A stretch of 53,781 nucleotides of DNA. Origin: Streptococcus orisasini (GTDB lineage Bacteria; Bacillota; Bacilli; Lactobacillales; Streptococcaceae). The position numbers and the translations under genes are program-made. Below, in pieces: positions 8,015 to 19,255 of this stretch (position 1 is the first letter of the stretch; each line of letters starts with the position of its first letter). Under the pieces are notes generated by a model. That model had not been told where the DNA came from and ran no database searches. It saw nothing but the letters and a program-made list of their open reading frames with translations. Location: positions 1-53,781 of the forward strand of contig NZ_BCLE01000033.1 in assembly GCF_001431045.1 (NCBI RefSeq). The letters run 5' to 3'.

Positions 8015-11000
8015 TTGGCAGGACATGAAGTTCAATACGGTAAACACCGTACTCGTCGCAGTTTTTCAAGAATCAAAGAAGTTCTTGATTTACCTAATTT
8101 GATTGAGATTCAAACAGACTCATTCAAAGACTTTTTGGATACTGGTCTTAAGGAAGTATTTGAGGATGTTTTCCCTATTTCAAACTTTACAGAAACCATG
8201 GAACTTGAGTTTGTAGGGTATGAATTTAAGGAACCTAAGTATACCTTGGAAGAAGCGAGTGCTCATGATGCGCATTATTCAGCACCGATTTTTGTAACCT
8301 TCCGCCTGATTAATAAAGAGACTGGTGAAATCAAGACTCAAGAAGTCTTCTTTGGTGATTTCCCGCTGATGACTGAAATGGGAACGTTCATTATCAATGG
8401 TGCTGAGCGGATTATTGTATCTCAGTTAGTTCGTTCACCAGGTGTTTACTTTAATGATAAAGTTGATAAAAATGGGAAAGTTGGTTATGGTTCAACTGTT
8501 ATTCCTAACCGCGGTGCTTGGCTTGAACTTGAAACGGATTCTAAGGATATTGCCTATACGAGAATTGACCGGACGCGTAAAATTCCATTTACAACGCTTG
8601 TGCGGGCTCTTGGTTTTTCTGGCGATGATGAAATTCTTGATATCTTTGGGGACAGCGAACTGGTTCGCAATACTATTGAGAAAGATATTCACAAAAATCC
8701 AAATGATTCTCGGACCGACGAAGCTCTTAAAGAAATTTACGAACGTCTTCGTCCAGGTGAACCTAAGACAGCTGACAGCTCGCGCAGCCTTTTGATTGCT
8801 CGTTTCTTTGATGCTCGCCGCTATGATTTGGCAGCTGTTGGCCGTTATAAGATTAACAAAAAGTTAAATATTAAAACCCGCCTGTTGAACCAAATTATTG
8901 CTGAAAATTTGGTGGATCCTGAAACTGGTGAGATTTTGGTTGAATCAGGAACTGAGATGACTCGCAGTGTGATCGAATCTATTTCTGAACACCTCGATGG
9001 TGATCTCAACAAGATTGTTTACACACCTAATGAGTACGCTGTACTGACAGAACCTGTTGTTCTGCAAAAATTTAAAGTCGTTGCTCCTAATGATCCAGAT
9101 CGTGTTATCACCATTATCGGTAATGCTAATCCTGATGATAAGGTACGCCACCTGACACCTGCTGATATTTTGGCTGAAATGTCTTATTTCCTTAATCTGG
9201 CAGAAGGTCTCGGAAAAGTTGATGATATTGACCATTTGGGAAATCGTCGTATCCGTGCGGTTGGCGAGCTCTTGGCTAACCAATTCCGTATTGGTTTGGC
9301 ACGTATGGAGCGTAATGTTCGTGAACGCATGTCTGTTCAAGACAACGAAGTGCTTACACCGCAGCAGATCATCAACATTCGTCCTGTAACAGCAGCTATC
9401 AAAGAATTCTTTGGTTCGTCTCAGTTGTCACAGTTCATGGATCAGCACAATCCGCTTTCTGAACTGTCACACAAGCGTCGTTTGTCTGCCTTAGGACCTG
9501 GTGGTTTGACCCGCGACCGTGCTGGTTACGAGGTGCGTGACGTGCACTACACTCATTACGGCCGTATGTGTCCGATTGAAACGCCTGAAGGACCTAACAT
9601 TGGTTTGATTAACAACTTGTCTTCTTATGGACATTTGAACAAATATGGTTTCATCCAAACACCATATCGTAAGGTTGACCGCACTACAGGCGTGGTTACC
9701 AATGAAATTGAATGGCTGACTGCGGATGAAGAAGATGAATACACTGTTGCTCAAGCAAATTCAAAACTTAATGAAGATGGTACTTTTGCTGAAGAAATCG
9801 TTATGGGACGTCACCAAGGTAACAACCAAGAATTCCCAGCAAGTTCTGTAGAATATATGGACGTTTCGCCTAAACAGGTAGTTGCGGTTGCGACAGCATG
9901 TATTCCTTTCTTGGAAAATGATGACTCCAACCGTGCCCTTATGGGTGCCAACATGCAGCGTCAAGCTGTTCCGTTGATTGATCCAAAAGCACCTTATGTT
10001 GGTACAGGTATGGAATATCAGGCTGCTCATGATTCAGGTGCGGCGGTCATTGCTCAGCATGATGGGAAAGTTGTTTATTCTGATGCGGATAAGGTTGAGG
10101 TTCGCCGTGAAGATGGTTCCCTTGATGTTTACAACATTACAAAATTCCGCCGTTCTAATTCAGGAACTGCTTATAACCAACGCACACTTGTTAAATTAGG
10201 TGACAGTGTTGAAAAGGGAGACTTTATTGCTGATGGACCTTCCATGGAAAAAGGCGAAATGGCTCTCGGCCAAAACCCTATTGTCGCTTACATGACTTGG
10301 GAAGGTTATAACTTTGAAGATGCCGTTATTATGAGTGAGCGTCTGGTTAAAGATGACGTTTATACATCGGTTCACTTAGAAGAATTTGAATCAGAAACCC
10401 GCGATACAAAACTTGGTCCTGAAGAAATTACCCGCGAAATTCCAAATGTTGGGGAAGAAGCCCTCAAAGATCTTGATGAGATGGGTATTATCCGCATTGG
10501 TGCCGAAGTAAAAGAAGGAGATATTCTTGTTGGGAAAGTAACTCCTAAAGGTGAAAAGGACCTTACTGCTGAGGAACGTCTCCTGCATGCTATCTTTGGT
10601 GATAAATCGCGTGAAGTACGTGACACTTCCCTTCGTGTACCACACGGTGGAGATGGTGTTGTCTGTGACGTTAAAATCTTTACTCGTGCTAACGGTGATG
10701 AACTTCAGTCAGGCGTTAATACGCTGGTTCGTGTTTACATTGCTCAAAAACGTAAGATTAAAGTTGGAGACAAGATGGCCGGTCGTCACGGAAACAAAGG
10801 TGTCGTTTCACGTATTGTTCCTGTTGAGGACATGCCTTATCTTCCAGACGGAACTCCAGTTGATATCATGCTGAATCCTCTTGGTGTGCCATCACGGATG
10901 AATATCGGACAGGTTATGGAGCTTCACCTTGGTATGGCTGCCCGCAATCTTGGTATTCACATTGCTACGCCGGTCTTTGACGGTGCGACATCCGATGATC

Positions 11001-11578
11001 TTTGGGAAACGGTTAAAGAAGCTGGTATGGCTTCTGACGCTAAGACCGTTCTTTATGATGGCCGTACTGGTGAACCATTTGACAATCGTGTGTCTGTTGG
11101 TGTTATGTACATGATTAAACTGCACCATATGGTTGATGATAAACTCCATGCTCGTTCTGTCGGTCCTTACTCAACGATCACTCAACAGCCACTTGGTGGT
11201 AAGGCTCAATTTGGTGGACAGCGTTTTGGTGAAATGGAAGTTTGGGCTCTGGAAGCTTACGGTGCATCAAATGTTCTGCAAGAAATTCTAACTTACAAAT
11301 CTGATGATATTACAGGCCGTCTTAAAGCTTATGAAGCCATTACTAAAGGCAATCCAATTCCAAAACCAGGTGTGCCGGAATCATTCCGTGTCCTTGTGAA
11401 GGAATTGCAGTCGCTTGGACTTGATATGCGTGTCCTTGATGAAGATGACAGGGAAGTTGAACTGCGTGATCTTGATGAAGGTGAAGATGAAGATGTTATG
11501 CATGTTGATGATCTTGAAAAAGCGCGTGAAAAACAAGTTATTGAAGCTGCCGAATTTGCAAATGGCGACGCAAAATAA
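8015..11578 (+). CDS. rpoB: RNA polymerase beta subunit
   Basis: 1187 aa catalytic subunit of RNA polymerase, full length for streptococci. The start is TTG at 8015 ([17 protein letters not shown]) eight bases after GAAGGAG. The rifampicin-pocket segment around [20 protein letters not shown] and [15 protein letters not shown] is intact and shows no obvious resistance change. The C-terminal MAGRHGNKG and [20 protein letters not shown] motifs are present. The acidic tail ([13 protein letters not shown]) is typical of Firmicutes. Transcribed with rpoC, 76 bases downstream. Confidence 0.98.
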   Translation: MAGHEVQYGKHRTRRSFSRIKEVLDLPNLIEIQTDSFKDFLDTGLKEVFEDVFPISNFTETMELEFVGYEFKEPKYTLEEASAHDAHYSAPIFVTFRLINKETGEIKTQEVFFGDFPLMTEMGTFIINGAERIIVSQLVRSPGVYFNDKVDKNGKVGYGSTVIPNRGAWLELETDSKDIAYTRIDRTRKIPFTTLVRALGFSGDDEILDIFGDSELVRNTIEKDIHKNPNDSRTDEALKEIYERLRPGEPKTADSSRSLLIARFFDARRYDLAAVGRYKINKKLNIKTRLLNQIIAENLVDPETGEILVESGTEMTRSVIESISEHLDGDLNKIVYTPNEYAVLTEPVVLQKFKVVAPNDPDRVITIIGNANPDDKVRHLTPADILAEMSYFLNLAEGLGKVDDIDHLGNRRIRAVGELLANQFRIGLARMERNVRERMSVQDNEVLTPQQIINIRPVTAAIKEFFGSSQLSQFMDQHNPLSELSHKRRLSALGPGGLTRDRAGYEVRDVHYTHYGRMCPIETPEGPNIGLINNLSSYGHLNKYGFIQTPYRKVDRTTGVVTNEIEWLTADEEDEYTVAQANSKLNEDGTFAEEIVMGRHQGNNQEFPASSVEYMDVSPKQVVAVATACIPFLENDDSNRALMGANMQRQAVPLIDPKAPYVGTGMEYQAAHDSGAAVIAQHDGKVVYSDADKVEVRREDGSLDVYNITKFRRSNSGTAYNQRTLVKLGDSVEKGDFIADGPSMEKGEMALGQNPIVAYMTWEGYNFEDAVIMSERLVKDDVYTSVHLEEFESETRDTKLGPEEITREIPNVGEEALKDLDEMGIIRIGAEVKEGDILVGKVTPKGEKDLTAEERLLHAIFGDKSREVRDTSLRVPHGGDGVVCDVKIFTRANGDELQSGVNTLVRVYIAQKRKIKVGDKMAGRHGNKGVVSRIVPVEDMPYLPDGTPVDIMLNPLGVPSRMNIGQVMELHLGMAARNLGIHIATPVFDGATSDDLWETVKEAGMASDAKTVLYDGRTGEPFDNRVSVGVMYMIKLHHMVDDKLHARSVGPYSTITQQPLGGKAQFGGQRFGEMEVWALEAYGASNVLQEILTYKSDDITGRLKAYEAITKGNPIPKPGVPESFRVLVKELQSLGLDMRVLDEDDREVELRDLDEGEDEDVMHVDDLEKAREKQVIEAAEFANGDAK

Positions 11579-11654
11579 GAGATAAGTAAACTGCTAGCTG
11601 CTTAAATTATTTTAGGCAGTCTAGCTGCTGATAATCATAAGAAAGGTAAAATTA

Positions 11655-14600
11655 GTGGTTGACGTAAATCGTTTTAAAAGTATGCAAATCACATTAGCTT
11701 CGCCTAATAAAGTCCGTTCATGGTCTTACGGCGAGGTTAAAAAACCTGAAACAATCAACTATCGGACCTTGAAACCAGAACGTGACGGTCTTTTTGACGA
11801 AGTTATTTTTGGTCCTACTAAGGACTGGGAATGTGCCTGTGGCAAATACAAACGCATTCGCTACAAAGGTATTATTTGTGACCGCTGCGGTGTTGAGGTA
11901 ACTCGTACCAGAGTTCGTCGTGAACGCATGGGACATATTGAGTTGAAGGCACCTGTTTCTCATATCTGGTACTTTAAAGGCATCCCTTCTCGTATGGGAC
12001 TCACTCTTGATATGAGCCCACGTGCTTTAGAAGAAGTTATCTATTTTGCGGCTTATGTGGTGATTGATCCTAAAGATACACCGCTTGAGCCAAAATCTCT
12101 TTTAACTGAACGTGAATACCGTGAAAAACTTCAAGAATATGGTCCAGGATCATTCGTTGCTAAAATGGGTGCAGAAGCTATCCAAGACCTCTTGAAACGT
12201 GTTGACTTAGAAGCAGAAATTGCTGAGCTTAAAGCAGAATTAAAAACAGTTTCTGGTCAAAAACGTGTTAAGGCTGTTCGCCGTTTGGATGTTCTCGATG
12301 CCTTTCAAAAATCGGGTAACAAACCGGAATGGATGGTGCTTAACATCCTGCCTGTTATTCCGCCTGATCTTCGTCCAATGCTGCAATTGGACGGTGGCCG
12401 TTTTACAACTTCTGACCTAAATGACCTCTACCGCCGTGTCATCAATCGGAATAACCGTTTGGCACGTTTGCTCGAATTAAATGCTCCTGGTATCATCGTT
12501 CAAAATGAAAAACGGATGCTGCAGGAAGCGGTAGATGCTTTGATTGATAATGGCCGCCGCGGCCGTCCAATCACAGGACCAGGCAGTCGTCCGCTTAAGT
12601 CTTTGAGCCATATGCTTAAAGGTAAACAAGGCCGTTTCCGTCAAAACTTGCTTGGTAAACGTGTTGACTTCTCAGGTCGTTCCGTTATTGCCGTGGGTCC
12701 AACACTTAAGATGTATCAATGCGGTGTTCCGCGTGAAATGGCGATTGAACTCTTCAAGCCATTCGTGATGCGGGAAATTGTTGCCCGTGACATCGTACAA
12801 AATGTTAAGGCAGCAAAACGCTTGATCGAACGTGGAGATGACCGTATTTGGGATATTCTCGAAGAAGTTATTAAAGAGCATCCTGTTCTTCTTAACCGCG
12901 CACCGACCCTTCACAGACTTGGTATTCAAGCTTTTGAACCAGTTCTGATTGATGGTAAAGCACTCAGACTCCATCCGCTTGCCTGTGAAGCCTACAATGC
13001 CGACTTTGACGGAGACCAAATGGCTATTCACGTGCCGCTGTCAGAAGAAGCTCAGGCCGAAGCCCGCCTCTTGATGCTGGCTGCTGAACACATCTTGAAC
13101 CCTAAAGATGGGAAGCCAGTCGTAACACCTTCTCAGGACATGGTTCTTGGAAACTACTATCTGACAATGGAAGATGCTGGTCGTGAAGGCGAAGGTATGG
13201 TCTTTAAAGATCGTGACGAAGCTGTTATGGCCTACCGTAATGGTTATGTACATCTCCACAGCCGTGTGGGTATTGCTGTTGACAGTATGTCTGATAAACC
13301 GTGGACAGATGAGCAAAGACATAAAATCATGATTACAACTGTTGGTAAAATTCTCTTTAATGACATTATGCCAGCAGACCTTCCTTATCTTCAAGAACCA
13401 AATAATGCCAACTTAACAGATAAAACGCCCGATAAGTATTTCTTAGCTCCTGGTTCTGACATCAAGGAAGTTATTAAAAATCTTGACTTAAACATTCCAT
13501 TTAAAAAGAAAAATCTTGGAAATATTATCGCTGAAATCTTTAAACGCTTCCGTACAACGGAAACTTCAGCCTTCCTTGACCGCTTGAAAGATCTTGGCTA
13601 TTACCATTCAACCCTAGCTGGTTTGACAGTGGGAATTGCAGATATTCCGGTCATTGACAATAAACAAGAAATTATCGATGCGGCTCACCATCGCGTTGAA
13701 GAAATTTCCAAAGCTTTCCGCCGTGGACTCATGACGGATGAGGATCGCTATGAAGCTGTTACAGCAACTTGGCGTGATGCCAAGGAAAAACTGGAAGAAC
13801 GTCTGGTTGAAACGCAGGATTCTAAAAATCCAATCGTTATGATGATGGACTCTGGAGCGCGTGGTAATATCTCTAACTTCTCTCAGCTTGCCGGTATGCG
13901 CGGACTGATGGCTGCTCCTAACGGACGTATTATGGAACTGCCTATCTTGTCTAACTTCCGTGAAGGTTTATCTGTCTTGGAAATGTTCTTCTCAACCCAT
14001 GGTGCGCGTAAAGGTATGACTGATACAGCGCTTAAGACTGCTGACTCTGGTTATCTGACTCGTCGTTTGGTTGACGTTGCTCAAGATGTTATTATCCGTG
14101 AAGATGATTGTAAAACTGACCGCGGTTTGACGATTACGGCCATTACTGATGGTAAAGAAGTAACTGAGACACTTGAAGAACGCCTTTCTGGCCGTTACAC
14201 TAAGAAGACAGTTAAACATCCAGAGACTGGTGAAGTTATCATTGGAGCTAATGAGTTAATCACTGAAGACATGGCTCGCAAGATTGTTGAGGCTGGTGTG
14301 ACTGAGGTAACTATCCGTTCAGTATTTACATGTAATACTCGCCATGGTGTCTGCCGCCACTGTTATGGTATCAACCTAGCAACAGGTGATGCTGTTGAAG
14401 TGGGTGAAGCAGTTGGAACAATTGCTGCCCAATCTATCGGTGAACCAGGTACACAGCTGACGATGCGTACCTTCCACACGGGTGGTGTTGCTTCCAATGC
14501 TGACATTACTCAGGGGCTTCCTCGTATCCAAGAAATCTTTGAAGCCCGCAATCCTAAAGGGGAAGCTGTTATCACAGAGGTTAAAGGTCAAGTTACGGAT

Positions 14601-15287
14601 ATTGAAGAGGATGCTGCTACCCGCACTAAGAAGGTTTACGTCAAAGGTGCAACAGGTGAAGGTGAGTACACTGTACCATTTACAGCTCGCATGAAAGTTG
14701 AAGTGGGAGATGAAGTTCACCGCGGAGCACCGTTGACTGAAGGTTCTATCCAGCCTAAACATTTGCTAGAAGTTCGTGATACCTTATCTGTTGAAACTTA
14801 CTTACTGGCAGAGGTACAAAAAGTTTACCGCAGCCAAGGGGTAGAAATTGGCGATAAACACGTTGAAGTTATGGTTCGTCAAATGCTGCGTAAAGTACGT
14901 GTCATGGATCCAGGAGACACAGATCTTCTTCCAGGTGTTTTGATGGATATTGCAGACTTTACAGATGCCAATAAGGACATTGTTATTGCTGGAGGTATTC
15001 CTGCAACAAGCCGTCCAGTTCTCATGGGAATTACCAAGGCTTCCCTTGAAACAAATTCCTTCTTATCAGCTGCTTCTTTCCAAGAAACAACCCGTGTACT
15101 TACAGATGCTGCTATTCGCGGTAAGAAAGACCATCTCCTTGGTCTTAAGGAAAATGTTATTATTGGTAAAATTATTCCGGCTGGTACTGGTATGGCTCGC
15201 TATCGCAATATTGAGCCACAGGCTATTAATGAAGTCGAAGTAATTGAAGAAGTCGAAACTGATGATGAAAGCCTCACTACAAAATAA
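11655..15287 (+). CDS. rpoC: RNA polymerase beta' subunit
   Basis: 1210 aa, full length. GTG start after GAAAGG. The N-terminal zinc-binding cysteines are at [20 protein letters not shown], the catalytic Mg-binding motif is NADFDGDQM, and a second Cys cluster is in [13 protein letters not shown]. The bridge-helix and trigger-loop region includes [10 protein letters not shown]. The 76-base gap from rpoB can form a modest hairpin (CTGC/GCAG near 11596-11618) without a T run. A terminator follows directly after the stop. Confidence 0.98.
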   Translation: MVDVNRFKSMQITLASPNKVRSWSYGEVKKPETINYRTLKPERDGLFDEVIFGPTKDWECACGKYKRIRYKGIICDRCGVEVTRTRVRRERMGHIELKAPVSHIWYFKGIPSRMGLTLDMSPRALEEVIYFAAYVVIDPKDTPLEPKSLLTEREYREKLQEYGPGSFVAKMGAEAIQDLLKRVDLEAEIAELKAELKTVSGQKRVKAVRRLDVLDAFQKSGNKPEWMVLNILPVIPPDLRPMLQLDGGRFTTSDLNDLYRRVINRNNRLARLLELNAPGIIVQNEKRMLQEAVDALIDNGRRGRPITGPGSRPLKSLSHMLKGKQGRFRQNLLGKRVDFSGRSVIAVGPTLKMYQCGVPREMAIELFKPFVMREIVARDIVQNVKAAKRLIERGDDRIWDILEEVIKEHPVLLNRAPTLHRLGIQAFEPVLIDGKALRLHPLACEAYNADFDGDQMAIHVPLSEEAQAEARLLMLAAEHILNPKDGKPVVTPSQDMVLGNYYLTMEDAGREGEGMVFKDRDEAVMAYRNGYVHLHSRVGIAVDSMSDKPWTDEQRHKIMITTVGKILFNDIMPADLPYLQEPNNANLTDKTPDKYFLAPGSDIKEVIKNLDLNIPFKKKNLGNIIAEIFKRFRTTETSAFLDRLKDLGYYHSTLAGLTVGIADIPVIDNKQEIIDAAHHRVEEISKAFRRGLMTDEDRYEAVTATWRDAKEKLEERLVETQDSKNPIVMMMDSGARGNISNFSQLAGMRGLMAAPNGRIMELPILSNFREGLSVLEMFFSTHGARKGMTDTALKTADSGYLTRRLVDVAQDVIIREDDCKTDRGLTITAITDGKEVTETLEERLSGRYTKKTVKHPETGEVIIGANELITEDMARKIVEAGVTEVTIRSVFTCNTRHGVCRHCYGINLATGDAVEVGEAVGTIAAQSIGEPGTQLTMRTFHTGGVASNADITQGLPRIQEIFEARNPKGEAVITEVKGQVTDIEEDAATRTKKVYVKGATGEGEYTVPFTARMKVEVGDEVHRGAPLTEGSIQPKHLLEVRDTLSVETYLLAEVQKVYRSQGVEIGDKHVEVMVRQMLRKVRVMDPGDTDLLPGVLMDIADFTDANKDIVIAGGIPATSRPVLMGITKASLETNSFLSAASFQETTRVLTDAAIRGKKDHLLGLKENVIIGKIIPAGTGMARYRNIEPQAINEVEVIEEVETDDESLTTK

Positions 15288-15292
15288 AAAAA

Positions 15293-15316
15293 GGTCCTGC
15301 TTAGCAGGGCTTTTCT
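15293..15316 (+). terminator. Terminator of rpoBC
   Basis: GTCCTGC (15294-15300) pairs with GCAGGGC (15304-15310), one G-U pair, followed by TTTTC. It starts within 10 bases of the rpoC stop. Confidence 0.8.
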
Positions 15317-15406
15317 ATTAATTTTCTAATCTTTCTCATAAATGAGCAAAAATTTTTAAAAAATATAGCTTTTCCTATATAATAAGAGTACTAAGGAAGT
15401 AAAGTT

Positions 15407-15808
15407 ATGTATCAAGTAATAAAAATGTATGGCGATTTAGAGCCTTGGTGGTTCTTGGATGGCTGGAGTGATGATATTGTTCAATTTTATGAATTTAGCC
15501 ATTATTATGAGGCTCTGAAATGCTATAAAAAGGAATGGATAGAATTATACCGTTCTTATTCCACTTTTAACAGCCACAGCAATATCATGACGGCCTTTTG
15601 GGATGAAAATGATCAGCGCTGGTGTGAAGAATGTGATGACTACGTTCAGCAGTACCATTCTTTAGCTCTTTTAACCGACTGGCAGGAAGTTCCTAAAGAC
15701 CGGTATCGCCCGGCATATAACAAACGAAACATCAGAGCTTATCATCGGACTTCTTCTGTCAAGAAGTTTAAGAGAGCAAAACAGGAGCTAAAAAATTCTA
15801 ATAAATAG
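15407..15808 (+). CDS. Conserved small protein, DUF1033-type
   Basis: 133 aa protein rich in aromatic and charged residues (MYQVIKMYGDLEPWWFLDGW at the start). It has no signal peptide or membrane segment. Its position between rpoC and the comY operon and its sequence recall the streptococcal DUF1033 family, for which I know no biochemical role. The basic C-terminus (SVKKFKRAKQELKNSNK) could contact nucleic acid, but that is a guess. A possible -10 (TATAAT at about 15377-15382) and AAGGAAG precede the ATG. A terminator separates it from comYA, so it is probably not part of the pilus operon. Confidence 0.8.
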   Translation: MYQVIKMYGDLEPWWFLDGWSDDIVQFYEFSHYYEALKCYKKEWIELYRSYSTFNSHSNIMTAFWDENDQRWCEECDDYVQQYHSLALLTDWQEVPKDRYRPAYNKRNIRAYHRTSSVKKFKRAKQELKNSNK

Positions 15809-15843
15809 CTGCGCTAAATCTTTTTCTGTAAATCGTATAAAAT

Positions 15844-15878
15844 GAGGCAGAACCTTTGTTCTGACCTCTTATTTTTTT
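15844..15878 (+). terminator. Terminator between the DUF1033 gene and comYA
   Basis: GAGGCAGAAC and GTTCTGACCTC (15844-15868) form an imperfect stem followed by a T-rich tract at 15869-15878. Confidence 0.75.
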
Positions 15879-15926
15879 GCCATAAAAACAATAACTGTTA
15901 AATAATTATCCAAAACTTTTTTCTTT

Positions 15927-15934
15927 TGCGAATA
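15927..15934 (+). promoter_or_regulatory. Competence sigma box (cin-box) of the comY operon
   Basis: TGCGAATA differs by one base from the consensus TACGAATA recognised by ComX-polymerase. It lies behind a T-rich stretch (CTTTTTTCTTTT) and 19 bases before the comYA ATG. Presence and spacing support ComX-dependent transcription of comYA-H. Confidence 0.8.
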
Positions 15935-15952
15935 AATAAGGCAGGAGGAGTT

Positions 15953-16894
15953 ATGGTTCAGGAATTAGGAAAGAAAATCATTGCAGAAGCTGTTCAAAGT
16001 AGGGCTCAGGATATTTACATTATTCCTAAAAAAGATTCTTATGAGCTTTATATGAGAATTGGAGAGGAAAGACGGTTTATTGATACTTATAATTATCAGC
16101 TTATGGCTAATCTTATCAGCCATTTCAAATTTGTTGCGGGAATGAATGTTGGCGAAAAAAGGCGAAGTCAGCTGGGAGCCTGCGATTATTATTATGAGAA
16201 AGATAAAAAGATTTCTTTGCGCCTCTCCAGTGTTGGCGATTACCGCAATTATGAGAGTTTGGTCATTCGTCTCTTATTTGATGGACGCCATGATTTGAAA
16301 TTCTGGTTTGATGGCATGAATCTCATTTTAAAAGAAATCAAAGGCAGAGGACTCTATCTTTTTTCAGGACCAGTTGGCAGTGGAAAAACGACACTCATGT
16401 ACCAATTGGTCAAAGAAAAATTCAGCAACTGCCAAGTTATTACTATTGAAGATCCTGTGGAAATTAAACAAGATGACATGCTGCAGCTGCAATTAAATGA
16501 AAGTATTGAGATGACCTACGATAATTTAATTAAGCTGTCTCTTCGGCATCGACCAGATATTCTGATTATTGGAGAAATCAGAGATAAAGAAACTGCGAGA
16601 GCAGTGATTAGAGCAAGTCTGACAGGGGCGATTGTTTTTTCCACTATTCATGCTAAAAGTATTCCCGGAGTTTATGCCAGACTGCTGGAACTTGGAGTCA
16701 GTCGGGAAGAGCTGAAAAATGCTTTGAGGGGAATTGCTTATCAACGTTTAATTAAGGGAGGAGGAGTTATTGATTTTGCCCAAAGGAACTACCAAGAGCA
16801 CTCAGCACAGAAATGGAATCAGCAGATTTATAGCCTTTTTGCAGAAGGATATATCACTAAGGAAGAAGCCCAAGCAGAAAAAATTAACGACTGA
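15953..16894 (+). CDS. comYA: Competence pilus assembly ATPase ComYA (ComGA)
   Basis: 313 aa PilB/GspE-type ATPase that powers the DNA-uptake pseudopilus from the cytoplasmic face. Walker A is GPVGSGKTT, the Asp box is TIEDPVE, and the Walker B/His region reads ILIIGEIRDKETARAVIRAS and FSTIHA. The start is the ATG at 15953 after AGGAGGAG. The longer frame opening with TTG at 15926 would place the start inside the cin-box. First gene of comYA-H; it overlaps comYB. Confidence 0.95.
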   Translation: MVQELGKKIIAEAVQSRAQDIYIIPKKDSYELYMRIGEERRFIDTYNYQLMANLISHFKFVAGMNVGEKRRSQLGACDYYYEKDKKISLRLSSVGDYRNYESLVIRLLFDGRHDLKFWFDGMNLILKEIKGRGLYLFSGPVGSGKTTLMYQLVKEKFSNCQVITIEDPVEIKQDDMLQLQLNESIEMTYDNLIKLSLRHRPDILIIGEIRDKETARAVIRASLTGAIVFSTIHAKSIPGVYARLLELGVSREELKNALRGIAYQRLIKGGGVIDFAQRNYQEHSAQKWNQQIYSLFAEGYITKEEAQAEKIND

Positions 16895-17861
16895 TAAGCA
16901 AAGAAAAGTCATTCAGCTGTTTAATAATCTTTTTGCCAGTGGCTTTAATCTGACGGAAATCGTAACCTTTTTAGAACGTAGTCGTTTATTAGCAAAAGTG
17001 TATACGGATAAAATGCGCCAGAAACTCTTAGATGGTCAGAATTTGGCAGAGATGATGGGGGCTTTAGGCTTTTCAGATGATGTTGTTACCCAGCTGGCAC
17101 TTTCTGATATTCATGGGAATACTCAGAAAAGTCTCCTAAAAATTGAAGCGTATTTAAGTAATCTTCTAGCTGTTAAGAAGAAACTGATTGAAGTAGCTAC
17201 CTACCCTTTTATCCTAGTTATTTTTCTTATTTTAATCATGCTAGGTTTAAAAAATTATTTGCTTCCTCAGCTTGAAAACGGAAATTTTGCAACAGAGCTG
17301 ATTTCTAATTTTCCAACTATTTTCCTCCTAGGTTGTATTTTTCTCATCTTTGTGTCTCTAGTACTTTATCTTTTTGCTAAAAGGATGAGTCGGATTCGTC
17401 TGTTGACTATTTGCAGCAAAATACCGCTTATCGGCAAGTATTTTCAGCTATATCTGACAGCTTATTATGCACGGGAATGGGGTAATCTTATAGGACAGGG
17501 GGTGGAGATGGCTCAGATTGTCAAATTAATGCAAGTTCAAAAATCACGGCTTTTCAGAGAAATTGGCTATGATATGGAAAAAGCTCTAATATCCGGTCAG
17601 GAATTTCATCAGAAAGTTTTAGAATATCCTTTCTTTTTAAAGGAGCTCAGTTTAATGATTGAATATGGGGAAGTGAAGTCAAAACTAGGCAGTGAACTTG
17701 AGATTTATGCTGAGGAGAGCTGGGAGCATTTCTTTTCCAAACTTAGAAAAGCAATGCAGCTTATTCAGCCGCTTGTCTTTATTTTGGTAGCAGTGGTTAT
17801 TGTTATGATCTATGCAGCTATGCTGCTGCCAATATATCAAAATATGGAGGTCAATTTATGA
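16770..17861 (+). CDS. comYB: Competence pilus membrane protein ComYB (ComGB)
   Basis: GspF/PilC-type polytopic membrane platform of the transformation pilus. Hydrophobic segments lie near residues 142-166, 181-203 and 333-355, and the T2SSF repeats KQRKVIQLFNNLF and LTAYYAREWGNLI are recognisable. The start is uncertain. TTG at 16770 has a strong AGGAGG upstream but overlaps comYA by 125 bases (363 aa). TTG at 16839 gives about 340 aa, nearer the family length, but without a good ribosome binding site. The last four bases overlap comYC. Confidence 0.9.
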   Translation: MILPKGTTKSTQHRNGISRFIAFLQKDISLRKKPKQKKLTTDKQRKVIQLFNNLFASGFNLTEIVTFLERSRLLAKVYTDKMRQKLLDGQNLAEMMGALGFSDDVVTQLALSDIHGNTQKSLLKIEAYLSNLLAVKKKLIEVATYPFILVIFLILIMLGLKNYLLPQLENGNFATELISNFPTIFLLGCIFLIFVSLVLYLFAKRMSRIRLLTICSKIPLIGKYFQLYLTAYYAREWGNLIGQGVEMAQIVKLMQVQKSRLFREIGYDMEKALISGQEFHQKVLEYPFFLKELSLMIEYGEVKSKLGSELEIYAEESWEHFFSKLRKAMQLIQPLVFILVAVVIVMIYAAMLLPIYQNMEVNL

Positions 17862-18181
17862 TGAAAAAGTTTAATTTAAAAAAAGTTAAGGTTAAAGGTT
17901 TCACTTTGATTGAAATGCTGGTCGTGCTGCTGATTATCAGTGTTTTATTGCTCTTATTTGTACCAAATTTAACAAAACAAAAAGATAAAGTAAAGGATAC
18001 TGGCAATTCGGCTGTTGTTAAAGTTGTTGAAAGTCAAGCTGAACTTTATGAATTGGATCAGAGCGGTTCTGCAACTCTTTCAAAGTTAGTCGCCAGCGGC
18101 AATATTACTCAAGAACAAGCAAATTCTTATAAGGCTTATTATGCAAAACATCCTGAAAAAGAACGTCATGTGGCGAATTAA
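17858..18181 (+). CDS. comYC: Major competence pseudopilin ComYC (ComGC)
   Basis: 107 aa. The basic leader ends in KVKVKG^FTLIEMLVVLLIIS, the canonical type IV prepilin cleavage site after G14 with Glu at mature +5. This is the main subunit of the transformation pilus; the leader is removed by the prepilin peptidase ComC, which is not in this window. The ATG overlaps the comYB stop (ATGA), which suggests translational coupling. Confidence 0.95.
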   Translation: MMKKFNLKKVKVKGFTLIEMLVVLLIISVLLLLFVPNLTKQKDKVKDTGNSAVVKVVESQAELYELDQSGSATLSKLVASGNITQEQANSYKAYYAKHPEKERHVAN

Positions 18182-18587
18182 GGGCTTTACACTTTTGGAG
18201 AGTCTAGTGGTTCTGGCTATTACAGCCTTTCTGCTTCTAGGTCTGTCTGGAGGAGTTAAGCAGACCTTTGCCAGTGTAGAAGAGCAACTATTTTTTCTGT
18301 CGTTTGAGCATCTTTATCGTGACACACAGAAGCTCAGTGCTCTATCTAAACAGGAAATGACTCTAACTTTAGATAATGAAAAGATTTCTAATGGTATTGA
18401 GACGCTTGATCTTCCTGAGAATATTAAATTAGGAAAAGACATGACATTGCATTTTGACCAAACAGGCGGAAATTCATCATTAGCTAAACTTAATTTTCAA
18501 ACTCCAAAAAAGACTGTGGAATATCAATTATATATAGGGAGTGGTCAATATAAAAAAACAGAAAATGAACGCCTACATTCTCCTTGA
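18168..18587 (+). CDS. comYD: Minor pseudopilin ComYD (ComGD)
   Basis: 139 aa. It starts MWRIKG^FTLLESLVVLAI, a canonical prepilin site after G6. I use the ATG at 18168, overlapping comYC by 14 bases, because it gives the short basic leader typical of pseudopilins; the ATG at 18141 would add nine residues. Minor subunits are thought to initiate pilus assembly. Confidence 0.9.
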   Translation: MWRIKGFTLLESLVVLAITAFLLLGLSGGVKQTFASVEEQLFFLSFEHLYRDTQKLSALSKQEMTLTLDNEKISNGIETLDLPENIKLGKDMTLHFDQTGGNSSLAKLNFQTPKKTVEYQLYIGSGQYKKTENERLHSP

Positions 18588-18834
18588 AAGTCTAATCGCC
18601 CTTGGGATTCTGGTGACCATTACATCTTTAATTCTTCATCAAATTAATGAGGATCAAAAAAGAGTGTCTAAAAATTTAAGAAGGCAGGAGATACTGAATG
18701 TAGCAGTAATGGCTGTTCAAACTAAACAAGACAGTCTAAGTCTTAATGGTATTAGTGTAAAAGTGATTAGAGGTAAGGATACAATAGCTGTTTACCATGA
18801 GCATGAGGAGGTTATAAGTCTTGTTAAAGAATAA
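18541..18834 (+). CDS. comYE: Minor pseudopilin ComYE (ComGE)
   Basis: 97 aa small protein with an N-terminal hydrophobic helix (AYILLESLIALGILVTITS) and the Glu typical of mature +5. The residue before the likely processing point is Ala rather than Gly. GTG at 18541, just behind AGGGA, matches the longer leader of pneumococcal CglE; the ATG at 18565 is the alternative. It overlaps comYD by 47 bases. Confidence 0.85.
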   Translation: MVNIKKQKMNAYILLESLIALGILVTITSLILHQINEDQKRVSKNLRRQEILNVAVMAVQTKQDSLSLNGISVKVIRGKDTIAVYHEHEEVISLVKE

Positions 18835-19255
18835 ATTAAAAGCCTTTACACTTCTGGAGTGTCTGGTTGCCTTGCTTGTTATTGCTGGTAGTGTCTCTGT
18901 TTATAATGGACTAACAAAAATAATCAGCAGCAATGTTCGGTATCTTTCAGAAAACCAAGAAGACAAGTGGCTGCTTTTTTGTCAGCAATTTCGCTCGGAG
19001 CTTGAGGGGACAAATCTCCAAAAATTAGATGATTATAAACTTTATATCAGCAAAGATGGTCAAAATTTAGCTTTTGGCAAATCAAAAGCAACAGATTTTC
19101 GAAAAACGAATGCTGATGGACGCGGTTTTCAACCCATGCTGACAGGAATAAAATCGGCTTATTTCAGTAAATCAGGACAGATTGTGAAACTAAATATTAC
19201 TTTTGACAATGGATTGGAGAAAGCTTTTGTTTATGCATTTGATGAAAAAAGTTAA
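18821..19255 (+). CDS. comYF: Minor pseudopilin ComYF (ComGF)
   Basis: 144 aa. The leader MLKNKLKA precedes FTLLECLVALLVIAGSVSV, so the expected processing point has Ala at -1 instead of Gly, while F(+1) and E(+5) are kept. TTG start at 18821 ten bases after GAGGAGG, overlapping comYE by 14 bases. The C-terminal half is soluble, as expected for a GspJ/ComGF-like minor pilin. Confidence 0.88.
   Translation: MLKNKLKAFTLLECLVALLVIAGSVSVYNGLTKIISSNVRYLSENQEDKWLLFCQQFRSELEGTNLQKLDDYKLYISKDGQNLAFGKSKATDFRKTNADGRGFQPMLTGIKSAYFSKSGQIVKLNITFDNGLEKAFVYAFDEKS

Noticed and set aside
10372..10645. Overlapping minus-strand frames inside rpoB
   Set aside because: Shadows of a highly biased coding sequence; many similar ones occur throughout rpoB and rpoC.
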